Below are positions 42,143-55,600 of a DNA stretch of 64,000 nucleotides, in pieces (within the stretch, counting starts at the first letter, position 1; the number at the start of each line of letters is the position of its first letter). The notes below the pieces were generated by a model. That model was not told the DNA's origin and ran no database searches. It was given only the letters and a program-made list of their open reading frames with translations. Source of the stretch: Davidsoniella eucalypti (Eukaryota > Ascomycota > Sordariomycetes > Microascales > Ceratocystidaceae); assembly GCA_004009845.1 (NCBI GenBank), contig RMBW01000082.1, positions 1 to 64,000 of the forward strand. The letters run 5' to 3'. The translations under genes were made by a program, and so were the position numbers.

Positions 42143-44596
42143 GGCGTGAAGCGGTAGTTAAGAAAAAGTTGTTACCAAGCCTGCTATACAGGATTCTAGT
42201 AGGACTACATAAATGATCCGGAATTCATCTATCGAACACAATCTTAACACCCCACTTCCCCAGAAGGCCCAAGTAATAATGATCACAGCTCCAAGCAGAC
42301 AATGACTAGCCGGACTATTTTCATCTTTGTACTTTCGTTTCTGGCATTGTGGATTCCGACAAGAATGTCCTGAGGTTCGGCAAGTCCTGAAGGCCTCGAT
42401 AGGCATATATATATATATATCTCAACAGATGGTCTCCTCGAAATCTACTTGAAGATGGGTTACTGCTATTTTCGATCATGAAAAATTGGTTACGTTAGTT
42501 GGTCAACTTCAAATATTGATATATAACAGGAATTGATGCAGTGACAATATATATTTGAATGTGCAGAATAATACTTTGAGATGATATAGGCGATGAAAGG
42601 GTAGTTCTAGTGTCTAGTCCAGTTGACTGCGGAGGAGAATTCTCAGTGCCTCTGAAGATGTTCATCTTATATCTAGATATGGTACTCAAGATCTTCATGA
42701 TCACCCCGCATTCGCTTCTAGTGTGCATTGCTACCGAGTTCACAAAGATATAACCTGCAACAATGATCATTTGGGTCTTGTGGAAAGGGTATGTTTGTTA
42801 CAATTTTGCATAATCCACAAGAAGATTCTAGAGCGTTTCGACACCATGCAGAGCGGTTGCCAGATTAATGGCAGCTTTATTGGTTCTATGAGAACCGCCA
42901 AACATACCGAGTACACTAAGAAGAACTGCCATGCCCAACAGGTGGAATATGCTTTAGAACGTGCCTCAAGAGTTCCCTTGACTGAAGCCGCTGTATATAT
43001 GACCCAACCCTAGCTACTCGCCGACATTGTACACCATTAGAACACGCCACAGTTGCCCAAAGCCATGTGCTCTAAACTTGAAGGGTGCCGACTCCCACAC
43101 TGCAATCATATCTTTTCTTTGTTTTCCTATTTGACAAGGTGGTGAAAACCGTTTGTGTCATGAACAGTTCCCTCGCAGTCACACCTCCGCAACGCTAGAG
43201 GCTTCCGAATTCCGAGCCTAACTTGGTTCCCACCACTGCGTGATAATGAAGCGTTGCAACTAGCGTTGGTTATTTAATCATCAGGACAAGTCAAGAATTT
43301 CAGATTCGTGGCTGAACAGCCTAGGAAGTCATCTAGCCACTGATATCACTTGCTATCTGACGCCGATAACACTCAAGGACTAAATACGTACCTCTCTAAG
43401 GAGAAGATTGTCCATGTGAAGCAGGTTAACTTTGCGTGCTAAGGAAGCTGGCAAGGCCGAAGTCCCTTGCCATTACTATTACTAGATATTTTTTCATGTT
43501 TCAAAATGTTATCTTCCACCATCTTCTTCTATAATGTTTAGCTATTAATATGCTCATACATTCATCTCTGTTGCTAAGATAGCGGTATTGAGTCATGTTA
43601 CAATTAATGGAAATCGGTTATATCCATAGAAATATCTCATATGATGATATACGTCAATTTATCTAACCCTTATGAACCAATTAAAAATGATTTCGTCTTT
43701 CCAATCTACCATTATATACATCGTTTTTCTGATCACATACTTTCTGCTATATTCAAGTACTGCAATTGACTAGATAAATCAAGTATATTCTACAAGCGGG
43801 ATGCAAATACATCATAATTTTCTATAATTTGAGTACTAATTAGTATAAATGTCTCTGGAATTTTCTATATCGTCATCATGGTTATGCCGTTCATCAGGGT
43901 TGGGTCTTCACACCGAGCTCGCTCACCGCTACGGTCGTGTGTATTTATCAAAGTTGAAACAATAATTCCTCATCACCAAATTATCACCCCTTCGGTCTTA
44001 TCACCTCTATCCTAATAATTCTCTATGGAAATTGAGGCAAACTTGGTATCAAGAACAATGCAACCTCATTTGTTACCGGAACCATTATTGAGTAACTGTA
44101 TAATAATGCTATCTACACGGTATTTTAGCAGTAACAGGTACGTCTGGGCTATGGATGGTTTGTCGACATGTTACCAACAGGAAAACTATTGCCTTATTTG
44201 TCTGCAAGCTACAGAATCTTGGGTTATATCAGCAACTATTGCATTCTCTCAGCCTACATCAAGCTTATGTGAGACATCGGATAGTGTATTCGAGCCACGT
44301 ATATATACTAGGTCAGAATATAGGTCCAATAGATTTCATTAGGTCACACTCTTGTTATGGTGAGGGCTTATTCCTTCATATACATTAGATTTAGCTAAGC
44401 TATGCTGGAAGTCGGTGATAAGAATTTAGGCCCCAACTTTTACTTTGGTTGTTCTTGTAGCGCAGTAGTCTACAACTAGTACAGTCTCTTAGCTCGCGAT
44501 GGAAGGGAGGGGAGAGGGGGTATTGCATTAGTCAAGTCCGGGCACGAATTAGAACATCACCATCATGAGAATCTGTATAAGCATTGAGCCTTTATC

Positions 44597-44777
44597 TTTG
44601 ACGATCTACGACGAGAACGAGGCTTGAAAAGATAGAAGTATAAAAGTATATTCAAAGGTTGAAGAAGATAGAGAGGAAAAGGAAAGAACTAGACAAGAAT
44701 AAGACGGCCTCCTTATGTAAAGGTAAACGGCTGTGGTATCTACCACAGTCAACAATAATGGGTCCTAGATCCTTTCA
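44597..44777 (-). repeat. Solo LTR of family 4 in arm B
   Basis: Mirror of 31598-31778; 181 bp with TTATC on both sides (44592-44596, 44778-44782). Confidence 0.85.
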
Positions 44778-44942
44778 TTATCACACTGAAGAACTCTTTT
44801 GATTTCCTTTCTTCATCACATCATTCCATAACAACATCTCTCTACCATTCTCTTCTTACTTCCGACTTTCTTTCATTTTACAACTTCAACTTCAACTTCA
44901 TCTACTCTCTTTTCACTCTACTATCAACAACTTATCTTCCAA

Positions 44943-45847
44943 ATGGTCTTCGTTCACAACATCATCGCTACTCTGGATGTCGCGGCCTCTCTGGCTAACG
45001 CTCACCTTGGCCTCAGCATCGTATAGGAGGCTCTTGAGCGCCGTGATTACCTCTCCAATACTAAGCGTTATTCTCTTACTCACTGCTGAGACGCTCAAGG
45101 CTCTTGATGTCACTGCCGTACGCTAAACATGAGATCGAAAGGTGATTTCTGACTTCTGTCCTGACTACCAATCACAACAAGACCTCTGAGAGTTACACTC
45201 TTAACACTGACGCTTCCACTCTCTTTGCTGGGTACAACATCCTGACCTCAGGAGTCACTCAGGGTCCTTACTGTAAGTTTTCTCTATACATTTGATCTAT
45301 CAGCTTTTGTTCTAGTTTACTATTTCCAATGTTGCTGGAGAGTATGTCTGTGAAGACATCTCCAAGACCCAAGAGGGTGTTGATTTGCTTATGGACTATT
45401 AGGTCATCGATGTCGACACTTACAAGCCAGTCCCCAATGTCTTGTTGCCAACTTCAAGTCTATCTTCCCTGGTCACTACACTTCTCGTGCCACCCACATT
45501 CACATTATGCTCACCCCAATGTCATTCTTCTAGCTAACTCAACTCTTGGCTCTGAGAACTATGCCAGCCATGTTGGCCAGACCTTCTATAACCAGGACCT
45601 GGTCTTTGCTGTCGAGGTCTACGAGCCCTATGCTACAATACCTAGACTCTGGCTACCAACGCCAAGGACTCTACTCTGGTAAGCGAGACTGCTACTTATG
45701 AGGTCGGCCCTTTTGGAGTACACCCTACTTGGCAGTGACGTCTCTGACGGTATTTTCCCACAGTTGGCCTTCAGCATTAGCTCCACTTCTTCTTCTACCA
45801 TTACTCTCACTGCTTATTACTACGAGTCTGGTGGTGTTTCTAACTAA
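44943..45847 (+). pseudogene. Dead intradiol dioxygenase-like gene in arm B
   Basis: Starts ATGGTCTTCGTTCACAAC after a CT-rich leader with CTTCAA repeats and ends ...S-G-G-V-S-N-stop at 45845-45847. Preserved motifs include N-K-T-S-E-S-Y-T-L-N-T-D-A-S-T-L-F-A-G, T-Q-G-P-Y before a GT-AG intron (45273-45315), G-E-Y-V-C-E-D, V-D-L-L-M-D-Y, V-I-D-V-D-T, F-P-G-H-Y-T-S-R-A-T-H-I-H and Y-A-S-H-V-G-Q-T-F-Y-N-Q-D-L. Family members are secreted, non-haem-iron ring-cleavage enzymes. Here the stretch with the Tyr ligand region after V-P-N is deleted and at least five stops or frameshifts are present. Confidence 0.77.
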
Positions 45848-48800
45848 AGAGGATACCCATCCTGGCTCTTTCCCCATGACGTTATAATACTCTCTGTTTT
45901 GTCAACTTAGGATATCTCTAGAGTGACAAGACAGTGCGTCGATGATTTGCTGATCATCTGCTTAGCCATGTCTACTTTTGGTTTCTTTTGCTACGATTAC
46001 TCTTAGATTTTCTGGCTCCTACCTTGATTTATCTATGGCGATCCAATAATATTTTAGGGTATGAAGACACAAGTCAATATCAGAAGTGACAAAACCAAAT
46101 TGTAGCCTATCTATAGTTGCCTCTTCCCCCCTCTTTATAATCATGCCCTTCCATCAAATTGCAACTCTTCTTAATAGGATGGTGTTAAGACTGAAAAGAA
46201 ACATGAATTGATTGTGTTTTCACCTTGAAACTAACTATATTAGCCAGTACTAGTTATGGCTATGCCACCACAGAACGGTTCAAAAGTGTCTTGTTTTTCA
46301 ACATTTGAGGCAATTTAACTATATTTGTCCATTATGGCAAAATATCGAGGTACGATTTAAGACTTAGGTGAGTTTCTGACTTTTAGTTACAATTAAATAT
46401 GGCTCGACTCTTGACCCCCAATTTCACATATTTTATAGCATTGTAGAACTCTCTGTTTGTATGGTTTTGCTCTCTGTTGATCATGTAAATGAATGCTATC
46501 TTTAAAACCGTAAAAGATATGATGGCCATATTTATGTCTAACAAGGCCAACAATCCTCTTTTAGACTATCATTTTCATCACTTAGCGACTTCCAGATTGA
46601 GACATACACTTTTGACATAGATACAAATTAGAAATGGTTGTTCAAGAAGGAGACAAACAGTCCGAAAAATGTATAAAAACCCAGAGAGATTGAGGCGTTC
46701 GGAAAAGGCAAGTAGTGTTTTGCATTGGTATCTTTTTGGGTTTTTTGGCTCTTAATTTCACGATGAAAGGTACCTAGCCCAGAGACAAATTAAACTTTAT
46801 AGATTAAAGCCAAATCATATATCGAGAAGAAGATGAAGATTTTACATACAACTAGTTTAGAGATTATTCAAGAGCTGGGTCATAATAAAATGGGAGGAAA
46901 GACACAGGGTTGTTAGTCAAACCCTAACATCGCCACTTTGTTTAAGTCATGTTATGGGATTTGTAGAAAGAGTGACACATAGCACTTCACAATGTCCGAA
47001 TGCCTAATTATACATATGATTAACTATTTCTGTCAATAACTAGTATTTCCCGTTTCCATTTTTCAAAACCTGCCATGATTGCCAGTCTCCTGGAGGCTCA
47101 CTGAATAGTAGCTCCAGGGAGTTCTTTTTGTGGATTTTTTGTATCTGTTTTGTATTTAATTTTTTTGCTTTAATTTTTTAATTTATAATTTTACGTCTTT
47201 ATGTGGATCTGACCTTAGTGGATCGTTACACATCGAGAGACCCTAATGGCCCTTGGAGAACCAGGTGGTATTATTCGGCGGCAGTTGATAGCTAATAAGA
47301 GGGCGGAGGCCATTTATATTCAACTCAATTTAAGCTTATCTAAATGCGTCATTGGCTAAAGTTGATGTAGAAATGGTAACTTTTCTATGATTTCGCTTAC
47401 TAAGAATGTGGTTGTGATACTTATATTTGTATATAATTGCAAATTTAAAGTTTTAGATGGAAAAAAAACAATACTAACTGTAAGTATTTAATACTTTTAT
47501 TCCTATAAAGTGGTAATTTTTACTAGGAATTGGTTACAAATTTGAAGTGTTCGCCAAAGATGTCTTGAGTAGAAACATGTACTAGTTCTAGGGAGTGGAA
47601 ACTAACTAGCTTGCCTTTTCTGTTTCTTTTCACCAAGGAGCACATAATTTAGGAACTGTACTTATCAAAAGAACAACAGCAGTACTGCTAATATTTAGAC
47701 TCAAATAGTACTAATAAAGCACTAAGGGTAATACAAGAATTTGTATTAGTCAGATAAGGCAAGATTGTTGTGGAGAAAATATGTAAAGGGTGATTTATTA
47801 AATGGGGTCTATGAAGGAAATGTTATGGAGGTGTTATTATATAGAGTGGAGGTAAGTCACGTGATGTGCAAGGCTAGTACACCTACAACAAAGATGTAGA
47901 AATGTTAGAAGAGAAAGGATCAAAAGCTAAGAGCTAAAACAAGCTGAACTGTTATTACCGATATTAGGAGATCTTTTGGTTAGCTGTGACAAGATGGCCC
48001 CTTTGTCATTTGATTACCAATACGTAATGATTCTGTAGTTTGTTCATTTGTTCTGTGGCAGGAGTGTCTCTTTAGTTTGCCCGGTTTATAAATCATCATG
48101 ATCAAATGACCTAAGGAACATTTTCTCAAGCCGTGGGTTGTTTATAACTAAAATTGAAGGATGAGAGATTGAGAGAAGTCAACCTATCTTTGAGTTTAGA
48201 GGTGGCTTACGATCAAATAGAAGTTGATTTAGGAACATCAAGTGTATCAAGTATTTTGATATTATCATTGCAGAGTTTGGCAAGTGATCGAAATATTTGT
48301 CACATACTCACTTCACTGTCTGGTGTCAAAATTGTGTCGATAATAAAAGTGAGGCCTTCTGATATCACTAAGTAGAACATAGAGTTGCTAGAAACCTGGC
48401 CATATACATTATTTTATAGTAGGGTATATAGCTAGCTATGACTACTGGCATAGTGAATACAAGTCGTATTATTCTATAGTGCCTCTTAATGTTCAAGGTG
48501 GACATTTTTGCAGTTGGTAGAACCTGAAAGGTTATGATACATAATGATACTAACATTGTCTACTGCTGGTATACATTACATCATCAATATTGTATCAAAT
48601 GCACAATGAAACTTTCGCGAACTTCTATGATTCAAGCCACACTGTTAAATACCTTTGCAAATTCATCAATACAAGGTAGCATAGTATTCTATATAAAGGT
48701 GGCCATATTATTGTTTTAACTGAGGAGTCAAGAGAAGACGATTGTATATACAACTACAGTAATATATTAGTTCCAAGAGCAACTCAATTCCCAATCACTA

Positions 48801-48999
48801 TATCTATCATTATATATGTGCTCTGATTTTCTCCCGTATTGTCTTTCAATAATGTGTGATACCGGCATATAGAGCAGCTATATACAAGCGAAATAAACAA
48901 TATTTATAGAGCTCTAAGGTGAACTACAACCACACAACAACAACTGATGAACATACGTGTTAAGCTCAAAAAATGTCTATATAGTCTCTAGACACTTGC

Positions 49000-49178
49000 T
49001 GTAAGGGTCTAAGGCCCATCAGTATTGGCCAAGTCATGCCTTGGCCCTACTTGACTTTGACATAAATAGGGACCGATTCCCTCGTAGTTTAGTCTTAGTT
49101 TCTCTTTCTCCCTCATCGGTCTCAATTCAATTCATCTTTACGACCATTTTTCCTCGCAAATCCTCGTATATCGTCTCA
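49000..49178 (+). repeat. Solo LTR of family 2
   Basis: 179 bp, almost identical to the LTR of element C (16241-16419). Perfect 5-bp target duplication CTTGC (48995-48999 and 49179-49183). The matching place in arm A (about 27380) is uninterrupted, so this inserted in arm B only. No internal element sequence remains, indicating LTR-LTR recombination. Confidence 0.94.
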
Positions 49179-49615
49179 CTTGCAATGAAACGTAAGTCGT
49201 CAATTATCACTGAAACAAAATACTTAACGTTACTAAAAACATACGAGAAGGACTAACGCTTAGTCTATATGAGGTTCAACTTGAGTTATATATCTACAGA
49301 TTTCCATGTGAAAAGGGTAAATAAGTATTTCGGTCTTGCTCTCTACTATCGCCGAGGCAAGCAGTTGACAGATAGCATTGACAGCATGCATTATATAACT
49401 TTTTTGCCATTCGCAAACCTTTGTAATCGTTGTTATTACTGCATCCTTTGCATGAAAGACTTTAGCTCATGGATATGGCATTCAAGACTTAGGCAATTGT
49501 AGACAACTGTAACTAGACTCGGGTTGTACAAAGTTGGGAATTTTCATTCATAGCTAGATAAACTTCAAAGACAGTCATCATTTCACAGAATATGTTGTGT
49601 AATTGTCCTATAGAC

Positions 49616-49789
49616 TGTAAGAAACTAAGGCCTAGTAAGGTTAGCCAAGGCATTCCTTGTCAGTACTAGAATCGGCTATAAGTAGGGACCTATTCCCGCC
49701 GATTATTAGTCTTAGTTTCTCTTTCTCCTTCATCGGTCTCAATCGAATCATCCTTTTACGACCAGTGCAACTCCTCGTATATCGTCTCA
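49616..49789 (+). repeat. Solo LTR of family 1
   Basis: 174 bp, like the LTRs of A and B but lacking seven bases (TTTTCTT region after ACCAG). Target duplication TAGAC at 49611-49615 and 49790-49794. The empty site is in arm A near 26940. Confidence 0.93.
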
Positions 49790-50148
49790 TAGACTGTAGA
49801 AAAAAGCAACCTTCTTCTCCTTGGTATCGTCTTTCATAGCTGATGCCAGAATCATATCTTCGTTTATTAGTTCAGCTTCCACGCCACAACAACAGTATTT
49901 ATACATAACATGTAGAAGATATCAAGTTTTAGTCATATGATACTTGGTATATCAATACAAATAACATGAGACATAAAAAAAAGATACAGTTCGATTGCCA
50001 TATTTCCCATATTTCTCTTTATAGTTGATAATTATGATTCCACTTCAACTCGCCACCATCTCCACATTGTGATCCAGGTAATCATGATGATTATATTCTT
50101 TCTGACAATAAGATTTCTCTATTGTCTGAACAGATGAAATACCATGTA

Positions 50149-50281
50149 TGAAAGGATCTAGGACCATCTTGTTGGCTGTGGTATCTACCACAGTTATTTT
50201 GGATATAAGTCTAGTCTATATCGTCAAATACTATATCTCTTCTACTTCTGCAAGCCTCGTTCTCGTCGTAGATCGTCACAA
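50149..50281 (+). repeat. Short solo LTR of family 4
   Basis: 133 bp, TGAAAGGATCTAGG...GATCGTCACA, with ATGTA on both sides (50144-50148, 50282-50286). An internal ~48 bp is missing relative to the 181-bp copies. The undisrupted site is visible at 41918-41935 and in arm A near 26610. Confidence 0.88.
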
Positions 50282-50466
50282 TGTAATTTCTAGAATCTAG
50301 TCGAGTGATAATGGCCCGATCTACAGTGGATAGATCTCGAACTCCATACATAGAACACCCTTGCTTCATATGTAGCTGATAACTTGTATTGGAAGCTTGA
50401 AATTATAGAGACAGTATGGCTAGTGCATCATAGTTCTTCTTGGTGTACTCGGTATGTTTAGTGGTC

Positions 50467-52690
50467 AATGATACTGGAATATCTTGACATAGTTGAAATC
50501 TACCAGCACTAATGAATTTACCACTTGACTTATCATAATAATGGACTTTATTCACTCCAATATTAACAACTTGTGGTACAACAAGCAATGATATATTACT
50601 TACCAACTATAAGCTATTTTATTGCTAAGTGCATCAAGTCATAGCTTGCGTTTGCTATATCTAACATATATAGCTACAGCAGGGTTGACATTCATATACT
50701 TACTGAGCTGGAGTCACTCAATGAATAGTCATACCTTACTTGCCGACAACACATTCATTTCTTTGATGTACTTAATAGTCAACATTTGTACTATGTAGAG
50801 AACTATACTTCAGTGACTGATTATACAATCATTTCCCAATCGCCTAGCTTGCAGTTGTGACTCATTCATAACTCTTTCTCTGTTAATTAGCCAATGTAAT
50901 TTTCTCTCGATACTCAATAACACAACCCAGTATTTATTAACCATTTTCTAACAAACTATTGCTAGTATTTGGGGTCTACAATCTTTGATAGTTTACCATT
51001 TCCTATATTCTTGCCCAATCTTTATGTCTTACCTTATTACATTTCCCTTGAAATGCAACATTCCGTTAGAACTACAAAACTTACAGTAAGTCATTGATCA
51101 TTCCTGATTTTACTACGAGTGTCCTTCTTACATGTTTATAGAGCATTTTCTCGACAAACTTGGTCTTTGCTCTTATGTTTTGCCGACCATCTCAACTTAT
51201 TATAAATCGGGAATCATTTTGTGATCAATATATCCTGCAAATACCATAGAAAGTGATTACTATGTAGGTTTTAAAATACCAACTGTGCCAGTTGCGACTA
51301 CTTCTCTTGTTGTTTTATCAATCATGTAAACTCTAAATCCCAAGCACCCAATGTCATGCTATTCTAATGGTATAAGTACCTAAAGTTGTTTGTAATTTGA
51401 AGTTCCATATTAGTCTTGTCATTCTACTTACAGCGAAAGAACATAATTCAAATATATAGTAATACTTAATATACTGTCGTTTTTCTCTAGAATTCTTTTC
51501 ATTTTATTTCCCTTTTCAATAGCACTCAATATCATCATATAGATAGATATAGCAAGTGGGTGTCTGTCCTGCCAATTGTGCTGTAATGCCCGGTAATATA
51601 TTAAATCAGCTTGTTATATTACCTTGCTTGGCTCTATATCCTTTTAAATTTAATTGACTCTATTTCTCTATCGTACCTAGATACCTGCTTTGTATCGTAG
51701 AAATCCTAATGATATATAGTATACTATGAGTACGAATTACTTTATTTAATCAATATGTCTATGCATTTTGTGGAGAATTACCGTCAGTATGTTATTTTAA
51801 ACCAAGTCTTCAATCTTATATTTAATTAGGATATTCTTCTACATCGCCTTGAGTGTTTATTGTGATAGTACTTGACATATTTGGTAACATTTTCTACATC
51901 TTGCTGTATCTGACTAATACAAATTCTTGTACTTTACCCTTAATGCTTAATGAGTATGTAGACCTGCCCTTGGTGTACTTATAACTTGCCGTTTCTAGTG
52001 CGTTTGATCCAGTAAATTGATTGCAGTCCTATTTGTGTCCAAATACTAGCAGTTCTGCTGCGGTTCTTTTAAAGAACCGTTCATATATTATGTGCTGCTT
52101 AGTGAAAAAAAAATACTCAAAAACGGCATGCTAGTTAGTTTCCTCCCTGAAGCTAGACGTCACGTTTATGCTCGACATATTTGTAAAAAAACACCTCAAA
52201 GCTTCAACGAATTCTGAATACACATTACTACTTTACACAAAAGTATGAAATACTTCGTTAGTATTATTAACTTTCTAATTCCCCCGTAGATCTAAACATT
52301 ATAATCTATAATTATAAATATCACGAACACGTTCTTAGTGATATCGTCATAGCTCTATTGTTAAACAAGATTAATAAATAAATAAAATTGATAGCAAAAT
52401 TGAATTATATTTTGCTCCCTATAAATTGAATAAAGGGATTTTCTAAAAGAATTTAAAATTTTCAAAAGATTATTTTGTGAAAATAATTGCAAGAAAAAAA
52501 AAACTTTAGAAAGTTATTTTTTGGAAAAACCTCGAAAGTAAAAAAAATCTAATTTTTTTGATTCCTAAAAAAAGTTTTTTTAAAAAAAAAAAACCTTTAA
52601 AAACTTCAGAAAATTATTTGTTAAAAAAAAATTGAAACCAAAAAAATTGAAACTTAAATTTTTTTTATTAGTAAGCAAAGTCATAGATAA
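50467..52690 (+). repeat. AT-rich dispersed repeat P, longest copy
   Basis: 2.2 kb of AT-rich, non-coding DNA. 50467-50680 matches 35530-35720, 51030-51430 matches 56712-57110, and 51850-52095 matches 41400-41659, while later parts match 28590-29000 and 58300-58540. Together the pieces define a long ancestral repeat that has decayed. 52440-52670 is low-complexity A/T runs next to the LINE 3' end. No coding potential is seen. Confidence 0.65.
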
Positions 52691-52694
52691 ATTC

Positions 52695-55600
52695 TTATTT
52701 ATTAATAGATTTTGGCCAATCACCGATCCGTTTAGATCTGAACCGTTTTGAAAATAGGGACAAGGGTGCCCAGACTGAAATGTATGCACGTTTCCGCCCG
52801 CAACGCCGCCGAATAATACCTAGGGCTCTGTATATTGCATAGCTTTCGCAGTCTGCAACCTCAGTGTAAGGCCCTAAGGCTTTTGCCTCTTGAAACCGTA
52901 CCGTTTTATTGTCTATGTCGGCAAAGGCGTAGGAGGATTTTTCTCCTTCCATAGACCCGTCGGTATACAAACAATAGGCTTCTCCTAACCATAGATTTTC
53001 TAGGGTTGCCAGGTGGATTTCCTTTGCTTCTTCTTTTTTGACTTTTGGTATTTGTGTGGTGCTTGGGGAATTTTAGTATTCTTGTTCCGTACTTGAGGTT
53101 ATTCCATTCCAAATCGATTTCAACCGGTTTGATGCCTGCCTCTATTTCACAAGCTCTTTTCGGAGCCTGTTTGTAGGTGCCCAGCATCATGGAAATCGCC
53201 AAACTTTGTACTTTTTCAAGATGATTCTTGCGGGAGATGGGTTTCATTTTTGTCCACCAGAGAGTCGAACCATATTCCATGATAGGCCTAATTACAGCTT
53301 GGTACAGATGTCTAGTTGCTTTCGCACTTAGGCCGCTATACTTTCGCGAAATCCGTTGAATTCCCATTAGGGTTCTGGTCGCTTTCAGGGCTCTGTCTTG
53401 GACATGCACGCTGTAATTCAGCTAACAGTCTAGCCAGATTCCGAGCCATTTGATCTTCTCTGACGGGTGGATTGTCGTCCCTAGGACGTCTATGTGTTCG
53501 TTGCTTGCTGCTTTACTCCTTGTTAAATGCAGAAGCTCAGTCTTGGAACTCTCAAATTCGACGGAACTATCGTCGGCTTGCCTGGTGAGATCTTCAACGA
53601 TAGCCTCTAGAGCTCTGCAATTTCTCGCAAAGCTTTTTGAAGCTACCGTAATCAGAATATCATCAATGTATGAGAGCTGAATGCCATGAACTTGGATGGA
53701 TTTGGGGATATTTATGTGTATAAGTCTCGAATAAATCAAGAACAGAATAGGGAAGATCGGGCTGCCTTGCGGTATGCCCTGGTCAATGGTATAGAAGTTT
53801 GTTCGTTTGCCATCAAAACATATCTGGACCTTCCTCTTTTGAAGGAAGGCTGCAATCCATTGGGTGCAGTTATTCGGAAGACCTAGATTTCTGCAGTGCC
53901 ACAGTAGGGTGTCCCTATTAACATGGTCGAAAGCGCCTTTGATATCAAGTAGTGCAATACTCGATTTCAGGCCCTGTTCTTTCTGTCAGGGGCTAAGGCC
54001 CAGTTGGTATTTGGCTAAGTAAGATACTTAGCCAGATAAACGGTTATAAATAGGGACCCATTCCCGCCGTATTCCAACAGATATTAGTCTTTCTCCTTCA
54101 TCGGTATCAATCGAAGTCTTTACTCTAGATTGCTTGCCATTGCCTCTTCCTAGTTCGTGTCACTTTCCATGACTTGACTTGGTCCATGAGAACCATTGCT
54201 GCATCGATCGTCGATCGTTGTTTCCGTCCGTCAAACTGTGTTGGGTGAAGTAGGTCGTCCTTTGTTGCAGCCAAGAAACCAAGTCTCTGTGCAAAAATTC
54301 GTTCCAATACTTTACCTAAGCAGTTCAGCAGCGTGATAATCCGATATGCCTTGATACGGGAATAGTCTGGCTTGTTGGGTTTTTTCAATATCACTCCAAT
54401 GCCCTGGCGCCACAACTTAGGACACTGTCCTTTAGTGAATAGCTCCGTGTAGACATAGTGGAAGACCTCGGGGATGGCCCTATACGCATTTTGGATCATT
54501 TGGAAATTAATCCCATCTGGTCCAGCAGACTTCTTAGGGTTTGAGGTCATGATAGCTCTTTCAATCTCAATGGTAGAGATGTTAGACCAAGGCCATTTCG
54601 AGTTCTCGTGATGTGGGATGGGTAGAGTGTCTTCGTCCTCAAGGGACTCACCTTTTTCGCCGCCCACAAGATTCAGTAGCATCTTAGCTTGGTCGTCGAA
54701 AGACTCAGCCTTGACACCATTTTCCTCGAGTGGTTGTATATACGAGTCGGTTGTGGGTTTCGTGTATCTCATAGCAGTGAAGACTTCGTCACCGGTTGCT
54801 TGCTCTAAGAAAGAGTTGAAATAGTTAGTTTTGGTTTTGATAATGGCATGGAAGTACCTGTTTCGTTTTTCTTTGTACTCCGTGTGACAGATCTTATCCT
54901 TCTTCCAATGTCGTTCAGCCCTCAGGAAGGACTTCCTCAATAGCTTGAGTTCGTCGTTCCACCAAGGCTTACTCCGGGGGCAGATGCGAGCCTTCGGCAT
55001 CACCTCTGCGCAGGTATCCTGGATGGCGGCGGTCAGAATGGCTGCCAGATCCGGTCGAGTATCTCTTTTTTTTGAGATTTTCTAATACTTATGCCTCCTT
55101 TTTTTGAGGCTCTCTCTGAACTGTTTCCAGTCCGTTTTTTTTCAAGTTATATATATTTTTTTTCTGTCTCTTTTTCGTTTTTTCGGGCGTCGTGGAACTG
55201 CAATTTAATGCACTGGTGATCCGAACCGTGGAGACCTTCACACGTCCAACTAGTTTTCGTTTGCTTCATCTGCCCGGTGAGGAAGGCGAGATCGATGATT
55301 GATATTTTCTGCGACCTGGTGGTGAAGAAAGTGCCTCTGTTGACCAGAGCATTCTCGGGATCCACCACCAAGTCCGCATTGTTCCTCTGCAACCAACCAA
55401 CGACTTCATCTGCATGCTGTGATTGCTCACAGTTCACAGACCACCATGGATGATGAGTGTTGAAGTCCCCGACTATGATGCCACTCCCAACCTGCCATTG
55501 CTGGACAATCGGGTGCTGTAAAAGGGGTTGGGTCGGATGGTTGTAGAGGTTGACCAATAATGGTTGCGCGTCTATATGAAGTCTTATGCATTGAATATCG

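Larger units (their letters stand above)
42143..50466 (-). repeat. Arm B of the large inverted repeat
   Basis: Reverse-complement partner of 26381-34235. The inner 6.3 kb (42143 to about 48450) is nearly identical to arm A. The outer part is diverged and carries three insertions absent from arm A: LTRs at 49000, 49616 and 50149, each with a 5-bp target duplication and an empty site in arm A. These explain arm B's extra length of about 0.5 kb. Parts not annotated separately (42.95-44.59, 45.85-47.25, 47.8-49.0 kb) contain no convincing gene. Paired open frames such as 44025-44342 are mirrored in arm A simply because the arms are copies. Confidence 0.92.
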
